Below are positions 21,795 through 31,646 of a stretch of DNA of 60,132 nucleotides, piece by piece. Position numbers and translations under genes: made by a program. Each line of letters opens with the position of its first letter. Position 1 is the first letter of the stretch. The notes beneath the pieces were generated by a model. It was not told where the DNA came from. It saw only the letters and a program-made list of their open reading frames with translations, and did no database searches. Location of the stretch: positions 1 through 60,132 of the forward strand of contig JAADGF010000102.1 of assembly GCA_013152545.1 (NCBI GenBank), in the 5' to 3' direction. Source of the DNA: Gammaproteobacteria bacterium. GTDB lineage: Bacteria > Pseudomonadota > Gammaproteobacteria > SZUA-152.

Positions 21795-22218
21795 GAATAG
21801 TTATCCAAAATGTAAGACACCTCCGCCAAAACCCCATACAGACCGTTTTTAGCTGTTTTTTTATACAAAAATCGCGAACCATTGCGGCCTTGCACCTGCA
21901 TATTCCACCGAGCAGGATAGCCGCTTTCAGCATCGTAATATGAGAGGCTTAATGGATGGTCAATTTGGGTGCAGGCGCGCACCAATCTTGCATACACTTT
22001 CAACCTAAATGAATCCGTTGAATCGTCGCGAAAGCGACGAGAACGCTGAAGGTAAAAGATTTTTTGGGATTTTTGGACGGCAGCATATCACCCCTACGGT
22101 GAGTTCAGAAAACCCCAATAAGTCTTTAATCAGCGTTACCTGTAACGAAACATTACAGTAATAATGCTTCAAAAATTGTTGATTTTACATTATACAATCA
22201 TAATAGTGACTATACCGT

Positions 22219-22389
22219 TAGGAAGGCTGCCCGAGAGGGGGAATGGTTGTCGCGAAAGAACGCTAATTGAATCCAATATTTCGATCATTTGAGGCAAATA
22301 GTGATTTATATTTCACGAAAATGAGCGAAAAAATGAGTCAATGTGGTTTTTCCACGGTGGATTGTTGATTCTCTCCACAGACTTCTTAC
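22219..22389. repeat. MITE-like repeat, family 1, copy e (degenerate) inside the mre block
   Basis: TAGGAAGGCTGCCCGAGAGG on the left, with GTCGCGAAAGAACGC and CATTTGAGGCAAATAGTG inside and GATTCTCTCCACAGACTTCT on the right, fit a worn family 1 copy. It lies in the mreB-mreC gap about 50 bp before the mreC ribosome site. Confidence 0.55.
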
Positions 22390-22435
22390 TCGGAAGATGG
22401 TTTTTGCCCCAGACTGATTCATACGGAGTTTTGAA

Positions 22436-23335
22436 ATTAAACCGCTTTTTATACAAGGCCCATCCATCGCAACACGCCTGACACTTATGGGTATTTTATC
22501 CATTGCGTTAATGGTAGCCGATCACCGTCAGCATCATATTGAAACCATCCGATCAATTATTTCGGTGGTGGTCTACCCCATACAATATCTGGTTAACTTA
22601 CCGATTGCAGCCACAGAATGGATGGGGGATAGCCTCAGCTCACGGGAAACACTGCGCGAGGAAAACGAACGTTTACGTATGCAGCACTTGTTGTTCAAGG
22701 CGCAATTACAAAAACTGGCCTCGTTAAAAGTTGAGAACATTCGCTTAAGGGAACTGATGCAATCGTCTAAAAAAGTGGGTGAAAACGTACTCATTGCCGA
22801 GCTACTAGCAGTGGACTTGGACCCTTTTTCGCGTCAAATTGTCATCAACAAAGGAGCCAATGACAACATTTATATGGGCCAACCCGTATTGGATGCCGAA
22901 GGCATTATGGGACAAATCGTGCATGTTGGGCCATTTTCCAGTACCGCGATGCTTCTTACCGATTCAAACCATGCCATTCCGGTCCTTGTAAACCGTAATG
23001 GATTACGCGCCATTGTCGTCGGTACTGGCGCACCCGACCAGCTTGATATACCTTATTTACCCAATAGCGCGGATATTACCGTCGGTGACCTGCTCACCAG
23101 CTCCAGTTTAGGCGGCCGCTTTCCTCCCGACTATCCTGTAGCACGCATTATCGGTATAAATTTTGATCCCACACAGCCCTATGCCACCGTAACCGCAGAA
23201 CCTATCGCCCTACTGGAACGAAGCCAGGAGGTTTTGCTGGTTTGGCCTGCCGAAAAAATCGCGACGACGGAGGACGAGGACAGAAACGCAGCAAACAAAC
23301 CTGATTTGAAAAACAATGTTACTAATGCGCCTTAG
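22436..23335 (+). CDS. mreC: Rod-shape-determining protein MreC (probable ATT start)
   Basis: MreC is the periplasmic scaffold that activates the RodA-PBP2 synthase. The conserved N-terminus (IKPLFIQGPSIATRLTL) is encoded in frame upstream of the first ATG (22487). The only start that keeps it is ATT at 22436, placed 8 bases after GGAG; the nearby TTG is out of frame. Features: a membrane segment at about residues 15-35, a coiled coil (LREENERLRMQHLLFKAQLQ), then the beta-domain with DSNHAIPVLVNRNGLRAIVV and TSSSLGGRFPPDYPVARI. From ATT it has 299 residues; from the ATG, 282. mreD follows after 185 bp. Confidence 0.9.
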   Translation: MKPLFIQGPSIATRLTLMGILSIALMVADHRQHHIETIRSIISVVVYPIQYLVNLPIAATEWMGDSLSSRETLREENERLRMQHLLFKAQLQKLASLKVENIRLRELMQSSKKVGENVLIAELLAVDLDPFSRQIVINKGANDNIYMGQPVLDAEGIMGQIVHVGPFSSTAMLLTDSNHAIPVLVNRNGLRAIVVGTGAPDQLDIPYLPNSADITVGDLLTSSSLGGRFPPDYPVARIIGINFDPTQPYATVTAEPIALLERSQEVLLVWPAEKIATTEDEDRNAANKPDLKNNVTNAP

Positions 23336-23520
23336 AATTAGCACGATGCACTGCCCAAAAGGTACGGCGCACAGAGCCCATGTGGACAATTCCGAGAACC
23401 CTTTAGGTCAGACGATAACACCCTCTCCACCCTGTATCAGTGACACTCAATCGGTCAAATGCGCTGCAATACCCGCCTCGTTAATATATTGGATAGAGTC
23501 TTAAAAAGGAAATGCAATAA

Positions 23521-24009
23521 GTGGCATTGGTAAAGCAACAAGGCGGTTTTATTATTTTACTGACATTTGTCATCGCACTGGCGCTCATGATGATACCCAT
23601 ACCGGAATGGGCCGAAGCCAGCCGTCCGCAATGGCTTATTATGGTGGTCATTTACTGGTGCCTGGCATTGCCAAACCGCGTTGGCGTCATTGTCGCTTGG
23701 CTGACCGGGCTAGTACTGGACGTGGCCACAGGTTCATTATTAGGGCAAAACGCCATCGGGTTTGCAATTATCGCTTTTTTAGTACTAAAACTGCATTTAC
23801 GGATTCGGCTTTTTCCGCAATGGCAACAAGCGCTCAGTATATTAATTCTGGTAGCGCTGTATCAAATTATTATGTTATGGGCCAAAGGCTTTACCGGGCA
23901 GTCATCTCAAACCTGGGCATACTGGCTTGCATCTATCACCAGCATGTTATTGTGGCCCTTCGTATTTACGGTGTTGCGGGGTGTCAGACGATTTTACCGG
24001 GTGCGTTAA
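23521..24009 (+). CDS. mreD: Rod-shape-determining membrane protein MreD
   Basis: A 162-residue inner-membrane protein with about five hydrophobic helices that partners MreC in the elongasome. The pattern of PQWLIMVVIYWCLALPNRVG, then LVLDVATGSLLGQNAIGFAI is typical of the family. It starts with GTG, preceded by AAGGAAATG. A second open frame overlaps it but has no family likeness. The next gene, mrdA, begins 117 bp later. Confidence 0.92.
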   Translation: MALVKQQGGFIILLTFVIALALMMIPIPEWAEASRPQWLIMVVIYWCLALPNRVGVIVAWLTGLVLDVATGSLLGQNAIGFAIIAFLVLKLHLRIRLFPQWQQALSILILVALYQIIMLWAKGFTGQSSQTWAYWLASITSMLLWPFVFTVLRGVRRFYRVR

Positions 24010-24126
24010 CAGCACATAAACGTAAATTCGCTTTTTAGCACGCAAAAGGGCCGGACACATTTTATTGCAAAATAACCACTTAATTGTAATTTAAGAAAAT
24101 CACGTCACCATTGAGCTAACGAACAA

Positions 24127-26013
24127 ATGCAGTCAGGTATTCCCCTAAGAGATCATTTTCGTGAAACGCGCATGTTTAATATACGCGTTATCGTTACCCT
24201 GGCCATATCACTGCTGCTTATTCTGTTAATCATCGTGCGGCTCGTTTATCTGCAAATTATTGACCACGAACTTTACACCACACTTTCTGAAGAAAACCGT
24301 TTTTTCATTAGTGCCATTCCCCCTACACGCGGGCTTATTTATGATCGAAATGATGTTCTTTTGGCACAAAACCTCCCCACATTCAACCTGGAATTAATAC
24401 CGGAACGCATCGAAAACATTGATAACACCATTGCCGCTTTGGGCGAAATTATTGAAATTACTGTGGCGGACATAAAGCGTTTCAAAGAACAAATGGGGCA
24501 ATACAATCGTTTTAAATCCATTCCACTCCGCACCCGGCTCAGCGACGAGGAGGTCGCTCGGATTGCCGTAAACCGCTACCGTTTCCCGGGCGTTGATATT
24601 GCGGCGCGCCTTATTCGACACTATCCCCATGGCGAATTGACCTCTCACACAATCGGCTATGTGGGTAGAATTAATGACAAAGAAACGCAACGCATCAATA
24701 AATCTAACTATGAAGGCACCAACTACATCGGCAAAACCGGCATTGAAAAGTATTATGAAGATATTTTGCACGGCCATGTAGGCGTGCAACAAGTCGAAAC
24801 CAACGCTCAAGGACGATCATTGCGCACGTTTGAGCAGGTACCTGCTGAATCCGGTATTAACTTGCATCTCTCTCTCGATATTGAGATGCAAAAAATCGCA
24901 CAAGAAGCCATGGGCGAAGAAAGCGGCTCAATCGTTGCCATCGACCCCAACACAGGCAATGTGCTGGTATTTGTCAGCACACCCGCGTTTGACCCCAATT
25001 TGTTTGTTGCCGGAATCGATCATGCCACCTATAAAGCCTATCGGGATCACCCGCAAAATCCATTATTTAACCGCACATTGCGTGGGCAATATCCACCCGG
25101 ATCGACCATAAAACCCTTCTGGGGTCTGGCCGGACTGGAATTTGGCGTCGCCACCAATGAGATTAAAACATTTTGCCGAGGCTGGTTCAGCTTACCAGGG
25201 CATAAACACCGTTACCGTGACTGGAAAAAAACAGGGCATGGTAAAATGGACCTTCATGACGCCATCGTACAGTCCTGTGATGTCTACTTTTATGACCTGG
25301 CGTTAACATTGGGGATTGATCGAATGGCAAAATTTATGGCACCATTCGGGTTCAACAGCCCCACTGGCATTGACATCACCGGGGAACTGGGCGGTCTCAT
25401 GCCAACACCGCGCTGGAAACAAAAACAGCGTAAACAACCCTGGTATTTAGGTGAAACCCTTATCGCTGGCATTGGACAGGGGTATGTCTTGACAACACCA
25501 CTACAATTAGCCTCAGCCACTGCCACCTTATCGAAATCAGGACAACGTATGTTACCCCGCGTCGTCACAAAACTGGAAAATACCAATACTGCCGAAATAA
25601 CGGAACTGGCCCCCATATTTCAAACACCCGTTACGCTCTCCGACCCGGAATATTGGCTAAAAATGATCGATGCAATGAAGGATGTCACTCACCACTGGCG
25701 TGGCACCGCTTATCGAATTGGCAAAAAGTCCAAATATAAAATCGCGGGAAAAACAGGCACCGCACAAGTCTTTAGTGTCAAACAGAATGAAGAATACGAT
25801 GAGGATAAAATCGCAAAAACATTACGTGATCATGCACTTTTTATAGCATTTGCACCCGTAGAAGAGCCGCAAATCGCTATTTCTATTATTGTCGAACACG
25901 GTGGTCACGGTGGCTCTACCGCAGCGCCTATTGCAAAAAAAATAATGGACTATTATTTGTTACCTAAACTGGAAAAAGAAGAAGCAACAGCAGTGAAACA
26001 ATCAGCCTCATGA
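24127..26013 (+). CDS. mrdA: Penicillin-binding protein 2 (elongation transpeptidase)
   Basis: PBP2 cross-links new side-wall peptidoglycan together with the glycosyltransferase RodA. The 628-residue protein has an N-terminal membrane anchor (about residues 20-42), a pedestal domain (PPTRGLIYDRNDVLLAQNLP) and the transpeptidase domain with Ser326 in YPPGSTIKP, SCD at 383-385 and AGKTGTAQV. Its length and motif order are normal. Its last four bases overlap rodA (ATGA), so the two are translationally coupled. Confidence 0.97.
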   Translation: MQSGIPLRDHFRETRMFNIRVIVTLAISLLLILLIIVRLVYLQIIDHELYTTLSEENRFFISAIPPTRGLIYDRNDVLLAQNLPTFNLELIPERIENIDNTIAALGEIIEITVADIKRFKEQMGQYNRFKSIPLRTRLSDEEVARIAVNRYRFPGVDIAARLIRHYPHGELTSHTIGYVGRINDKETQRINKSNYEGTNYIGKTGIEKYYEDILHGHVGVQQVETNAQGRSLRTFEQVPAESGINLHLSLDIEMQKIAQEAMGEESGSIVAIDPNTGNVLVFVSTPAFDPNLFVAGIDHATYKAYRDHPQNPLFNRTLRGQYPPGSTIKPFWGLAGLEFGVATNEIKTFCRGWFSLPGHKHRYRDWKKTGHGKMDLHDAIVQSCDVYFYDLALTLGIDRMAKFMAPFGFNSPTGIDITGELGGLMPTPRWKQKQRKQPWYLGETLIAGIGQGYVLTTPLQLASATATLSKSGQRMLPRVVTKLENTNTAEITELAPIFQTPVTLSDPEYWLKMIDAMKDVTHHWRGTAYRIGKKSKYKIAGKTGTAQVFSVKQNEEYDEDKIAKTLRDHALFIAFAPVEEPQIAISIIVEHGGHGGSTAAPIAKKIMDYYLLPKLEKEEATAVKQSAS

Positions 26014-27137
26014 GCCTACTTGACATCAATGTAAATGAATTTGGTGAGCGCCGCCAAAGTCTGGCGGAATCATTGCATATCGATTTGCCATTATTAGTCG
26101 GTCTGCTGGCTCTGGCAATGATCAGTCTATTTATCCTTTATAGCGCCAGCGGTCAGGACATGACGGTAATATGGCGACAGACAATCCGATTAGTCATCGC
26201 ATTCACCATCATGCTTGTCCTTGCACAAATCAAGTCCAACACCCTAAAACGCTGGACGCCCTGGCTATACGCCATTGGCGTCATATTGTTAATCGCCGTC
26301 TTGGTGGTCGGACAAGTTGGGAAAGGCGCACAACGTTGGTTGGATTTAGGCCTGTTCCAGTTTCAACCATCCGAAGTCATGAAACTGGCAGTACCATTAA
26401 TGGTTGCATGGTATTTATCAGAATACCCCCTACCACCCGATCGAAAACGACTCTTAATGACCATCATGGTGATCGCGATTCCTTTTATTTTAATCGTTAA
26501 ACAACCGGATTTGGGCACCTCATTATTAGTCGCAGGCGCTGGGTTTTTCGCGCTGTTTTTTGCAGGCCTGCAATGGCGATTATTAGGCCTGATGACAGCC
26601 ATTTTTGCCGCTAGTGCACCGCTGGCCTGGTATTTAATGCACGATTACCAGCGACAGCGTGTATTAACCTTTCTGAATCCCGAACAAGACCCTCTGGGAA
26701 CCGGATACCATATTATACAATCCAAGATCGCAATAGGCTCTGGCGGCCTTTATGGTAAAGGTTGGCAAAATGGAACACAATCACAATTGAATTTTTTACC
26801 CGAACGCTCCACTGACTTTATATTTGCGGCATATGCTGAAGAATTCGGTTTTATCGGGATATTAGTGTTGCTGGCGATTTATTTATTTATACTAATACGC
26901 GGCTTACTGATCGCCATGCAAGCTCAAGATACGTTTACCCGACTGCTAGCCGGCAGTTTAACAATGACTTTTTTTATTTATGTATTTGTTAATATGGGCA
27001 TGGTGACGGGCTTATTACCCGTTGTCGGTTTACCGCTACCCCTGATGAGCTATGGTGGCACATCAGTAGTCACCCTAATGAGCGGTTTTGGTATCCTTAT
27101 GTCCATTCACACTCACAGAAAACTGCTACCCAGGTAA
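26010..27137 (+). CDS. rodA: SEDS peptidoglycan glycosyltransferase RodA
   Basis: RodA polymerises lipid II during elongation. The 375-residue protein has about ten membrane helices and the SEDS signatures GAQRWLDLGLFQFQPSEVMK, KQPDLGTSLLVAGAGFFALF, FLPERSTDFIFAAYAEEFGF and LPLPLMSYGGTSVVTLM. The catalytic Asp lies in the second of these or in the long periplasmic loop. It overlaps mrdA by four bases and is followed seven bases later by mltB. Confidence 0.97.
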   Translation: MSLLDINVNEFGERRQSLAESLHIDLPLLVGLLALAMISLFILYSASGQDMTVIWRQTIRLVIAFTIMLVLAQIKSNTLKRWTPWLYAIGVILLIAVLVVGQVGKGAQRWLDLGLFQFQPSEVMKLAVPLMVAWYLSEYPLPPDRKRLLMTIMVIAIPFILIVKQPDLGTSLLVAGAGFFALFFAGLQWRLLGLMTAIFAASAPLAWYLMHDYQRQRVLTFLNPEQDPLGTGYHIIQSKIAIGSGGLYGKGWQNGTQSQLNFLPERSTDFIFAAYAEEFGFIGILVLLAIYLFILIRGLLIAMQAQDTFTRLLAGSLTMTFFIYVFVNMGMVTGLLPVVGLPLPLMSYGGTSVVTLMSGFGILMSIHTHRKLLPR

Positions 27138-27144
27138 CTAAATT

Positions 27145-28239
27145 ATGTCTGATTATGCGTTAAAAAAAATACCTCAATTGAATCTGTATTTGCAACAAAA
27201 ACAATCGCTAAAGCCCGGGAAACCCCGGCCTGGCAAACATTTTTTGCTGTTAAGTGGTTTGAGCTTAGCACTACTTTTCCCGCTCGCTGCAATTGCCGAT
27301 GTTAGCAAACGAAAAGACGTTGGCAGGTTCATTGATCAAATGGTGGAAAAACACCAATTTGATCGAACAAAACTAATACAGGTTTTTTCAAAAGTAAAAA
27401 CTAACGCGTCAATTATTAAAGCAATAACACGGCCAGCAGAAAGCAAACCCTGGCACCAGTACCGTCCTATTTTTCTGACAGAATCCCGCATTAACGAAGG
27501 CGTTGAATTCTGGAACAAATATGCCACTGAATTGCAGCGCGCTTATGAAAAATATGACGTACCACCCCACATTGTTGTCGCAATCATTGGCGTGGAATCG
27601 AAATACGGCCGCCATAAAGGCAGATATTCGGTAATGAACGCCTTAACCACTCTGGGCTTTGATTACCCCAAACGCAGTAAATTTTTTAAGCGCGAATTAG
27701 AAGAATTTTTGTTATTGGCTCGCGAAGAAAAGGTAGACCCCATGAGCATTAAAGGCTCTTATGCTGGAGCAATGGGAAAACCTCAATTTATCGCCAGCAG
27801 CTACCGAGCCTATGCCCAGGATTTTGACGGTGATGGTAAACGCGACCTGTTGGACAGCACGGTAGACACCATTGGCAGCGTCGCCAACTATTTCAAACGC
27901 CATAAATGGTATAAAGATGAACCAATCGTCAGCCTTGCCACAATCAAAGGCAACCAGTATAAGGCCGTGGTAAAAAAAGGCATAAAACCCCACATTTCCT
28001 TAAAAAAACTCATGGAAAAAGGCGTTACGATAAACGGACAATATACACCCGAACAGAAAACCGCCTTAATAGAACTGGAAACTAAAAGCGGCAAAGAACA
28101 TTGGGTTGCATTTAATAACTTTTATGTCATTACGCGTTACAACCATAGCCAACTCTATGCCATGGCCGTTTATCAGCTAAGCGAAGCGATTATCAAACGC
28201 CGCGCACAAGCGGCCAGCAAAAAAGCAGCCTCGAATTAA
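27145..28239 (+). CDS. mltB: Lytic murein transglycosylase B
   Basis: MltB cleaves the MurNAc-GlcNAc bond to give 1,6-anhydro products. The 364-residue protein has the catalytic Glu151 in VVAIIGVESKYGRHKGRYS, then TLGFDYPKRSKFFKRELEEF and SIKGSYAGAMGKPQFIASSY, all MltB marks. The hydrophobic stretch at about 32-50 (LLLSGLSLALLFPLAAIAD) acts as a signal peptide or anchor after an unusually long, basic lead of some 30 residues, with no lipobox Cys. This suggests a soluble or membrane-anchored form rather than the lipoprotein of E. coli. Confidence 0.95.
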   Translation: MSDYALKKIPQLNLYLQQKQSLKPGKPRPGKHFLLLSGLSLALLFPLAAIADVSKRKDVGRFIDQMVEKHQFDRTKLIQVFSKVKTNASIIKAITRPAESKPWHQYRPIFLTESRINEGVEFWNKYATELQRAYEKYDVPPHIVVAIIGVESKYGRHKGRYSVMNALTTLGFDYPKRSKFFKRELEEFLLLAREEKVDPMSIKGSYAGAMGKPQFIASSYRAYAQDFDGDGKRDLLDSTVDTIGSVANYFKRHKWYKDEPIVSLATIKGNQYKAVVKKGIKPHISLKKLMEKGVTINGQYTPEQKTALIELETKSGKEHWVAFNNFYVITRYNHSQLYAMAVYQLSEAIIKRRAQAASKKAASN

Positions 28240-28243
28240 TTTT

Positions 28244-29095
28244 ATGATGCAAACCGACTCCCGAAGCACTACTGCAACGCGTATTCGCAAACTCACCGTT
28301 TATTCGATGACGGGACTCATTATTCAAGGATGTTCAATGTTTGGCGGCAAAACAGATGGACCGCCACACAAAGAAATTGACTGGATGAACGTTCCTAACC
28401 CCACGCCACGCACGGAACCCCGAAGCAAACGAGGCAACCCTGAAAGTTACGTTGTCTTTGGCGAGCGCTATTTCGTAAAACAAAATGCCAACGATTTTAC
28501 GCAACATGGTATTGCTTCATGGTACGGTACAAAATTCCACGGCCGCCTCACATCGAGCGGTGAAGTATATGATATGTATAAAATGACGGCCGCTCACAAG
28601 ACCTTACCCCTTCCCGTCTACGTGACAGTCACCAATGTTGACACTGGCAAAGAAATTATTGTGCGTGTCAACGATCGAGGCCCCTTCGTGGACGGACGCA
28701 TTATCGACTTATCGTATGTCGCCGCAAAAAAATTGGGGATTACACAAAATGGCACTGCAAATGTCACCATTAAAGCCATCAGTACAACGACTGTACATAA
28801 TCAGCCCCAGCATATTGCGACCATTCAGCAACCAAACACTAGCGGCAATCAAGCACAATACTTTCTGCAAGTGGGCGTATTTTCACAACGAAAACGCGCG
28901 GAACAGTTTGCGACAACACTAATGACGCTACCCGTTAAACCGGTGATTATTACCAATTCAATTCAAAACCAAAATACACTCTACCACGTTCGTATTGGCC
29001 CATTTCACACGGAAGACCAAATAGAACCGGTGGAATCGCACCTTATGGAACAAGGTTACACAGAATCGTACATCGTCAAAGAAACACCCCAATAA
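28244..29095 (+). CDS. rlpA: Septal-ring/cell-wall lipoprotein RlpA
   Basis: RlpA proteins bind denuded glycan strands and in some species cut them as lytic transglycosylases. A lipoprotein signal ending LIIQGCSM is followed by the double-psi beta-barrel (GIASWYGTKFHGRLTSSGE, then VRVNDRGPFVDGRIIDLSY with the His and Asp used for catalysis in active homologues). The last ~80 residues form a SPOR domain (YFLQVGVFSQRKRAEQFA) that targets denuded peptidoglycan. It has 283 residues. Two adjacent ATG codons open the gene, four bases after the mltB stop. Confidence 0.95.
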   Translation: MMQTDSRSTTATRIRKLTVYSMTGLIIQGCSMFGGKTDGPPHKEIDWMNVPNPTPRTEPRSKRGNPESYVVFGERYFVKQNANDFTQHGIASWYGTKFHGRLTSSGEVYDMYKMTAAHKTLPLPVYVTVTNVDTGKEIIVRVNDRGPFVDGRIIDLSYVAAKKLGITQNGTANVTIKAISTTTVHNQPQHIATIQQPNTSGNQAQYFLQVGVFSQRKRAEQFATTLMTLPVKPVIITNSIQNQNTLYHVRIGPFHTEDQIEPVESHLMEQGYTESYIVKETPQ

Positions 29096-29203
29096 CGTAC
29101 ATTCGGTGAAAACAGATTGCCATCTAGGGACCCATGAGCCTATTTTCAATTGAACAAATACAACACCACCCACAATAACCGTTAACAGTAAAGTAAGATA
29201 TTT

Positions 29204-30352
29204 ATGCAAAATGTTAGTATTAAATTCGCCGGAATATTGCTTTTCATCACAAGTTTAACTGTGCATGGCACTTTGCAGCGCATCCCTAACTCACCCAGCA
29301 TCAATGCCACGGGCTATATTTTACTGGACGTACACAGTGGCTATGTGATTGCTAAAAATAATCCCAATGAGCGCATGGAGCCCGCCAGCCTGACAAAAAT
29401 GATGTCATCTTATGTTGTCGCCGATGCTATCCGGAATGGCGATATCAGCACTAGCGACAAAGTTAAGATCAGCAAAAAAGCCTGGCGCATGCCTGGCTCC
29501 CGTATGTTTATAGAGGTGGGGAAAGAAGTTCTTGTAGAAAAACTACTGCTGGGCATGATTGTACAGTCTGGCAATGATGCAACGGTAGCCCTGGCAGAAC
29601 ACATTGCCGGCAGCGAAGATGCCTTTGTAAACACAATGAACCAAACAGCCAAAAAATTAGGCTTGGCTGACACACACTTTGTCAACGTCACCGGGCTGCC
29701 ACATGAGGATCATTATTCCACACCAAGAGACATGGCTATGTTGGGCATTGCCTTAATTCGCGACCACCCTAATCATTACAAAAACTATTCCATTAAAGAA
29801 TTCACTTACAACAGCATCAAACAATTTAACCGTAATCGATTATTATGGAAAGATGAGAGCGTCGACGGCATAAAAACCGGTCACACTAATTCCGCTGGTT
29901 ATTGCTTGGTAGCGTCTGCAAAACGTGGCAGCATGCGACTCATCTCCGTTGTATTGGGTACCAAAAGTAAAGCCACAAGAATAGCGGAGAGTCAGAAATT
30001 GTTAACCTTTGGTTTTCGTTTTTTTGAGACCCATAAACTATATTCCGCAAATGACGAACTTACTCAGTCCGTTATCTGGAAAGGCAACACAGATAACCTT
30101 TCCCTTGGAATCACTGAAGACCTATACATAACGATTCCCCGCGGACAATATGAAAAACTGGATGCAAACATGAGCATCAAATCCACGATTATCGCACCTG
30201 CAAGCAAAGGTGAAACCTTCGGCTCAGTAAGCATAATGCTAGGCACTCAATCTGTTGCAGAACGCGATCTGGTTGCATTAAGCGATGTCAACACAGGTAG
30301 TTTTTGGGAAAACCTGATAGACTCTATCAAACTTTGGTGGAAAAATTTTTGA
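29204..30352 (+). CDS. dacA: D-alanyl-D-alanine carboxypeptidase (PBP5/6 family)
   Basis: This low-molecular-mass PBP removes the terminal D-Ala of the stem pentapeptide and so controls cross-linking. The signal peptide (about residues 8-25) leads into the S11 peptidase domain with Ser62-x-x-Lys65 (PASLTK), SGN at 122-124 and KTG at 224-226 (DGIKTGHTNSAGYC). A C-terminal beta domain follows, and the end WENLIDSIKLWWKNF is the amphipathic helix that anchors PBP5 to the membrane. The length of 382 residues is normal. It is co-oriented with rlpA and the aminotransferase gene. Confidence 0.96.
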   Translation: MQNVSIKFAGILLFITSLTVHGTLQRIPNSPSINATGYILLDVHSGYVIAKNNPNERMEPASLTKMMSSYVVADAIRNGDISTSDKVKISKKAWRMPGSRMFIEVGKEVLVEKLLLGMIVQSGNDATVALAEHIAGSEDAFVNTMNQTAKKLGLADTHFVNVTGLPHEDHYSTPRDMAMLGIALIRDHPNHYKNYSIKEFTYNSIKQFNRNRLLWKDESVDGIKTGHTNSAGYCLVASAKRGSMRLISVVLGTKSKATRIAESQKLLTFGFRFFETHKLYSANDELTQSVIWKGNTDNLSLGITEDLYITIPRGQYEKLDANMSIKSTIIAPASKGETFGSVSIMLGTQSVAERDLVALSDVNTGSFWENLIDSIKLWWKNF

Positions 30353-30388
30353 TCGCACCCCATTCCACATTAGGCACATTTTTTCAGC

Positions 30389-31249
30389 ATGACAATCGTT
30401 TATTTAAATGGGCAATTTTTGCCTGAAAACCAGGCATACATTTCAGTTCTCGACCGTGGCTTTATATTTGGCGATGGCGTTTACGAAGTGATTCCAGTGT
30501 ATGGCGGACGGTTGTTCCGTATTAATGAGCATATTGACCGGCTCGATAATAGCCTAAATGCGATACGTTTGACGAACCCACTTACACGCCAGGAATGGTC
30601 AAACGTATTAAAGACCCTGGTTGAAAAAAATGGCATAGGTGACGATTTGGCCATTTACCTGCAAATCACACGCGGCGTTGCAAAACGCAACCATGCACTA
30701 CCTGAAAAACCGCAACATACAGTATTTGCGATGGCAAACCCTCTTGCCACAACCAACAAACCGGAATTACTCAGTGGCATCGCCGCCATCACCCACGACG
30801 ATTATCGCTGGAAAAACTGTCACATAAAAAGCATCAGTTTACTGCCCAACATATTACTGCGCCAGCAAGCTATTGATACAGGAGCGATGGAAACCATTCT
30901 TATTCGTGACGGAGAAGCCACTGAAGGTGCCGCCAGCAACTTGTTCATCGTTGATAATGACACCATCATCACACCACCGAAGGGACCTTTTTTATTACCG
31001 GGTATTACCCGTGACCTGGTTTTGGAACTGGCACGAAAAAACGGCCTGGCCCACCAGGAAACCGCAATCACTGAAACAGTGTTGCAGCAAGCTCAGGAAA
31101 TCTGGTTAACCAGTTCAATGAAAGAAATTATGCCCGTCACCCGTTTAAACGGTGTACCAGTGAGCAAAGGCGTAGCCGGACCAGTATGGTCGACGATATT
31201 TGACCTGTTTCAATGTTTTAAACAACAGTTACGTGCCCAGTCTTTATAA
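30389..31249 (+). CDS. D-amino acid aminotransferase (PLP fold type IV)
   Basis: The 286-residue protein carries the fold-type IV marks: DRGFIFGDGVYEVIPVYGG near the N-terminus, the PLP Lys147 in CHIKSISLLPNIL, and Glu179 in GEATEGAASNLFIV. These match D-alanine transaminase, which makes D-Glu/D-Ala from the keto acids. Branched-chain aminotransferase and ADC lyase are related, but the YEVIPVYGGRLF region and the placement beside dacA favour the D-amino acid enzyme. It would feed D-amino acids to the wall genes beside it. Confidence 0.85.
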   Translation: MTIVYLNGQFLPENQAYISVLDRGFIFGDGVYEVIPVYGGRLFRINEHIDRLDNSLNAIRLTNPLTRQEWSNVLKTLVEKNGIGDDLAIYLQITRGVAKRNHALPEKPQHTVFAMANPLATTNKPELLSGIAAITHDDYRWKNCHIKSISLLPNILLRQQAIDTGAMETILIRDGEATEGAASNLFIVDNDTIITPPKGPFLLPGITRDLVLELARKNGLAHQETAITETVLQQAQEIWLTSSMKEIMPVTRLNGVPVSKGVAGPVWSTIFDLFQCFKQQLRAQSL

Positions 31250-31307
31250 CAGCACCATTACTACGCCATATCATGCTAAAAACATCTCAAGACAACCATT
31301 ATAAATC

Positions 31308-31577
31308 ATGCAAAATGACAATGATTCCACATTAACATTTCCCTGCGACTTTCCTATCAAAGCCATGGGCTTGGCCATACATGATATCGAAGCCATTGTA
31401 TTGACAATCGCCCAACGTCATGCGCCTGAAATTACAAAAAGCGCGTTGACCCAGCGACCCAGCGCAAATGGTAAATACTTATCCATCACTGTCAAGGTTA
31501 ACGCCAAAAGCCAGGAACAACTGGATGCCATTTATTATGAATTAACCGCTCATGAAAAAATTATCATGGCATTATAG
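31308..31577 (+). CDS. ybeD: DUF493 family protein YbeD
   Basis: An 89-residue cytoplasmic protein with the family core TFPCDFPIKAMGLA and the alpha-beta pattern ending LDAIYYELTAHEKIIMAL. The fold is ferredoxin-like (ACT-like) and no biochemical role is established. It sits between the dacA-aminotransferase pair and lipB, exactly as in many gammaproteobacteria. Confidence 0.92.
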   Translation: MQNDNDSTLTFPCDFPIKAMGLAIHDIEAIVLTIAQRHAPEITKSALTQRPSANGKYLSITVKVNAKSQEQLDAIYYELTAHEKIIMAL

Positions 31578-31646
31578 TTCCCGTTTATCGTGACAATCCA
31601 ACTGAACATTTAGGATTATAGTGCCACTTAATCTGCTTTCAATCTC

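Noticed and set aside
21692..22003. 103-codon minus-strand frame between mreB and mreC
   Set aside because: No ribosome site or domain; it covers repeat family 3.
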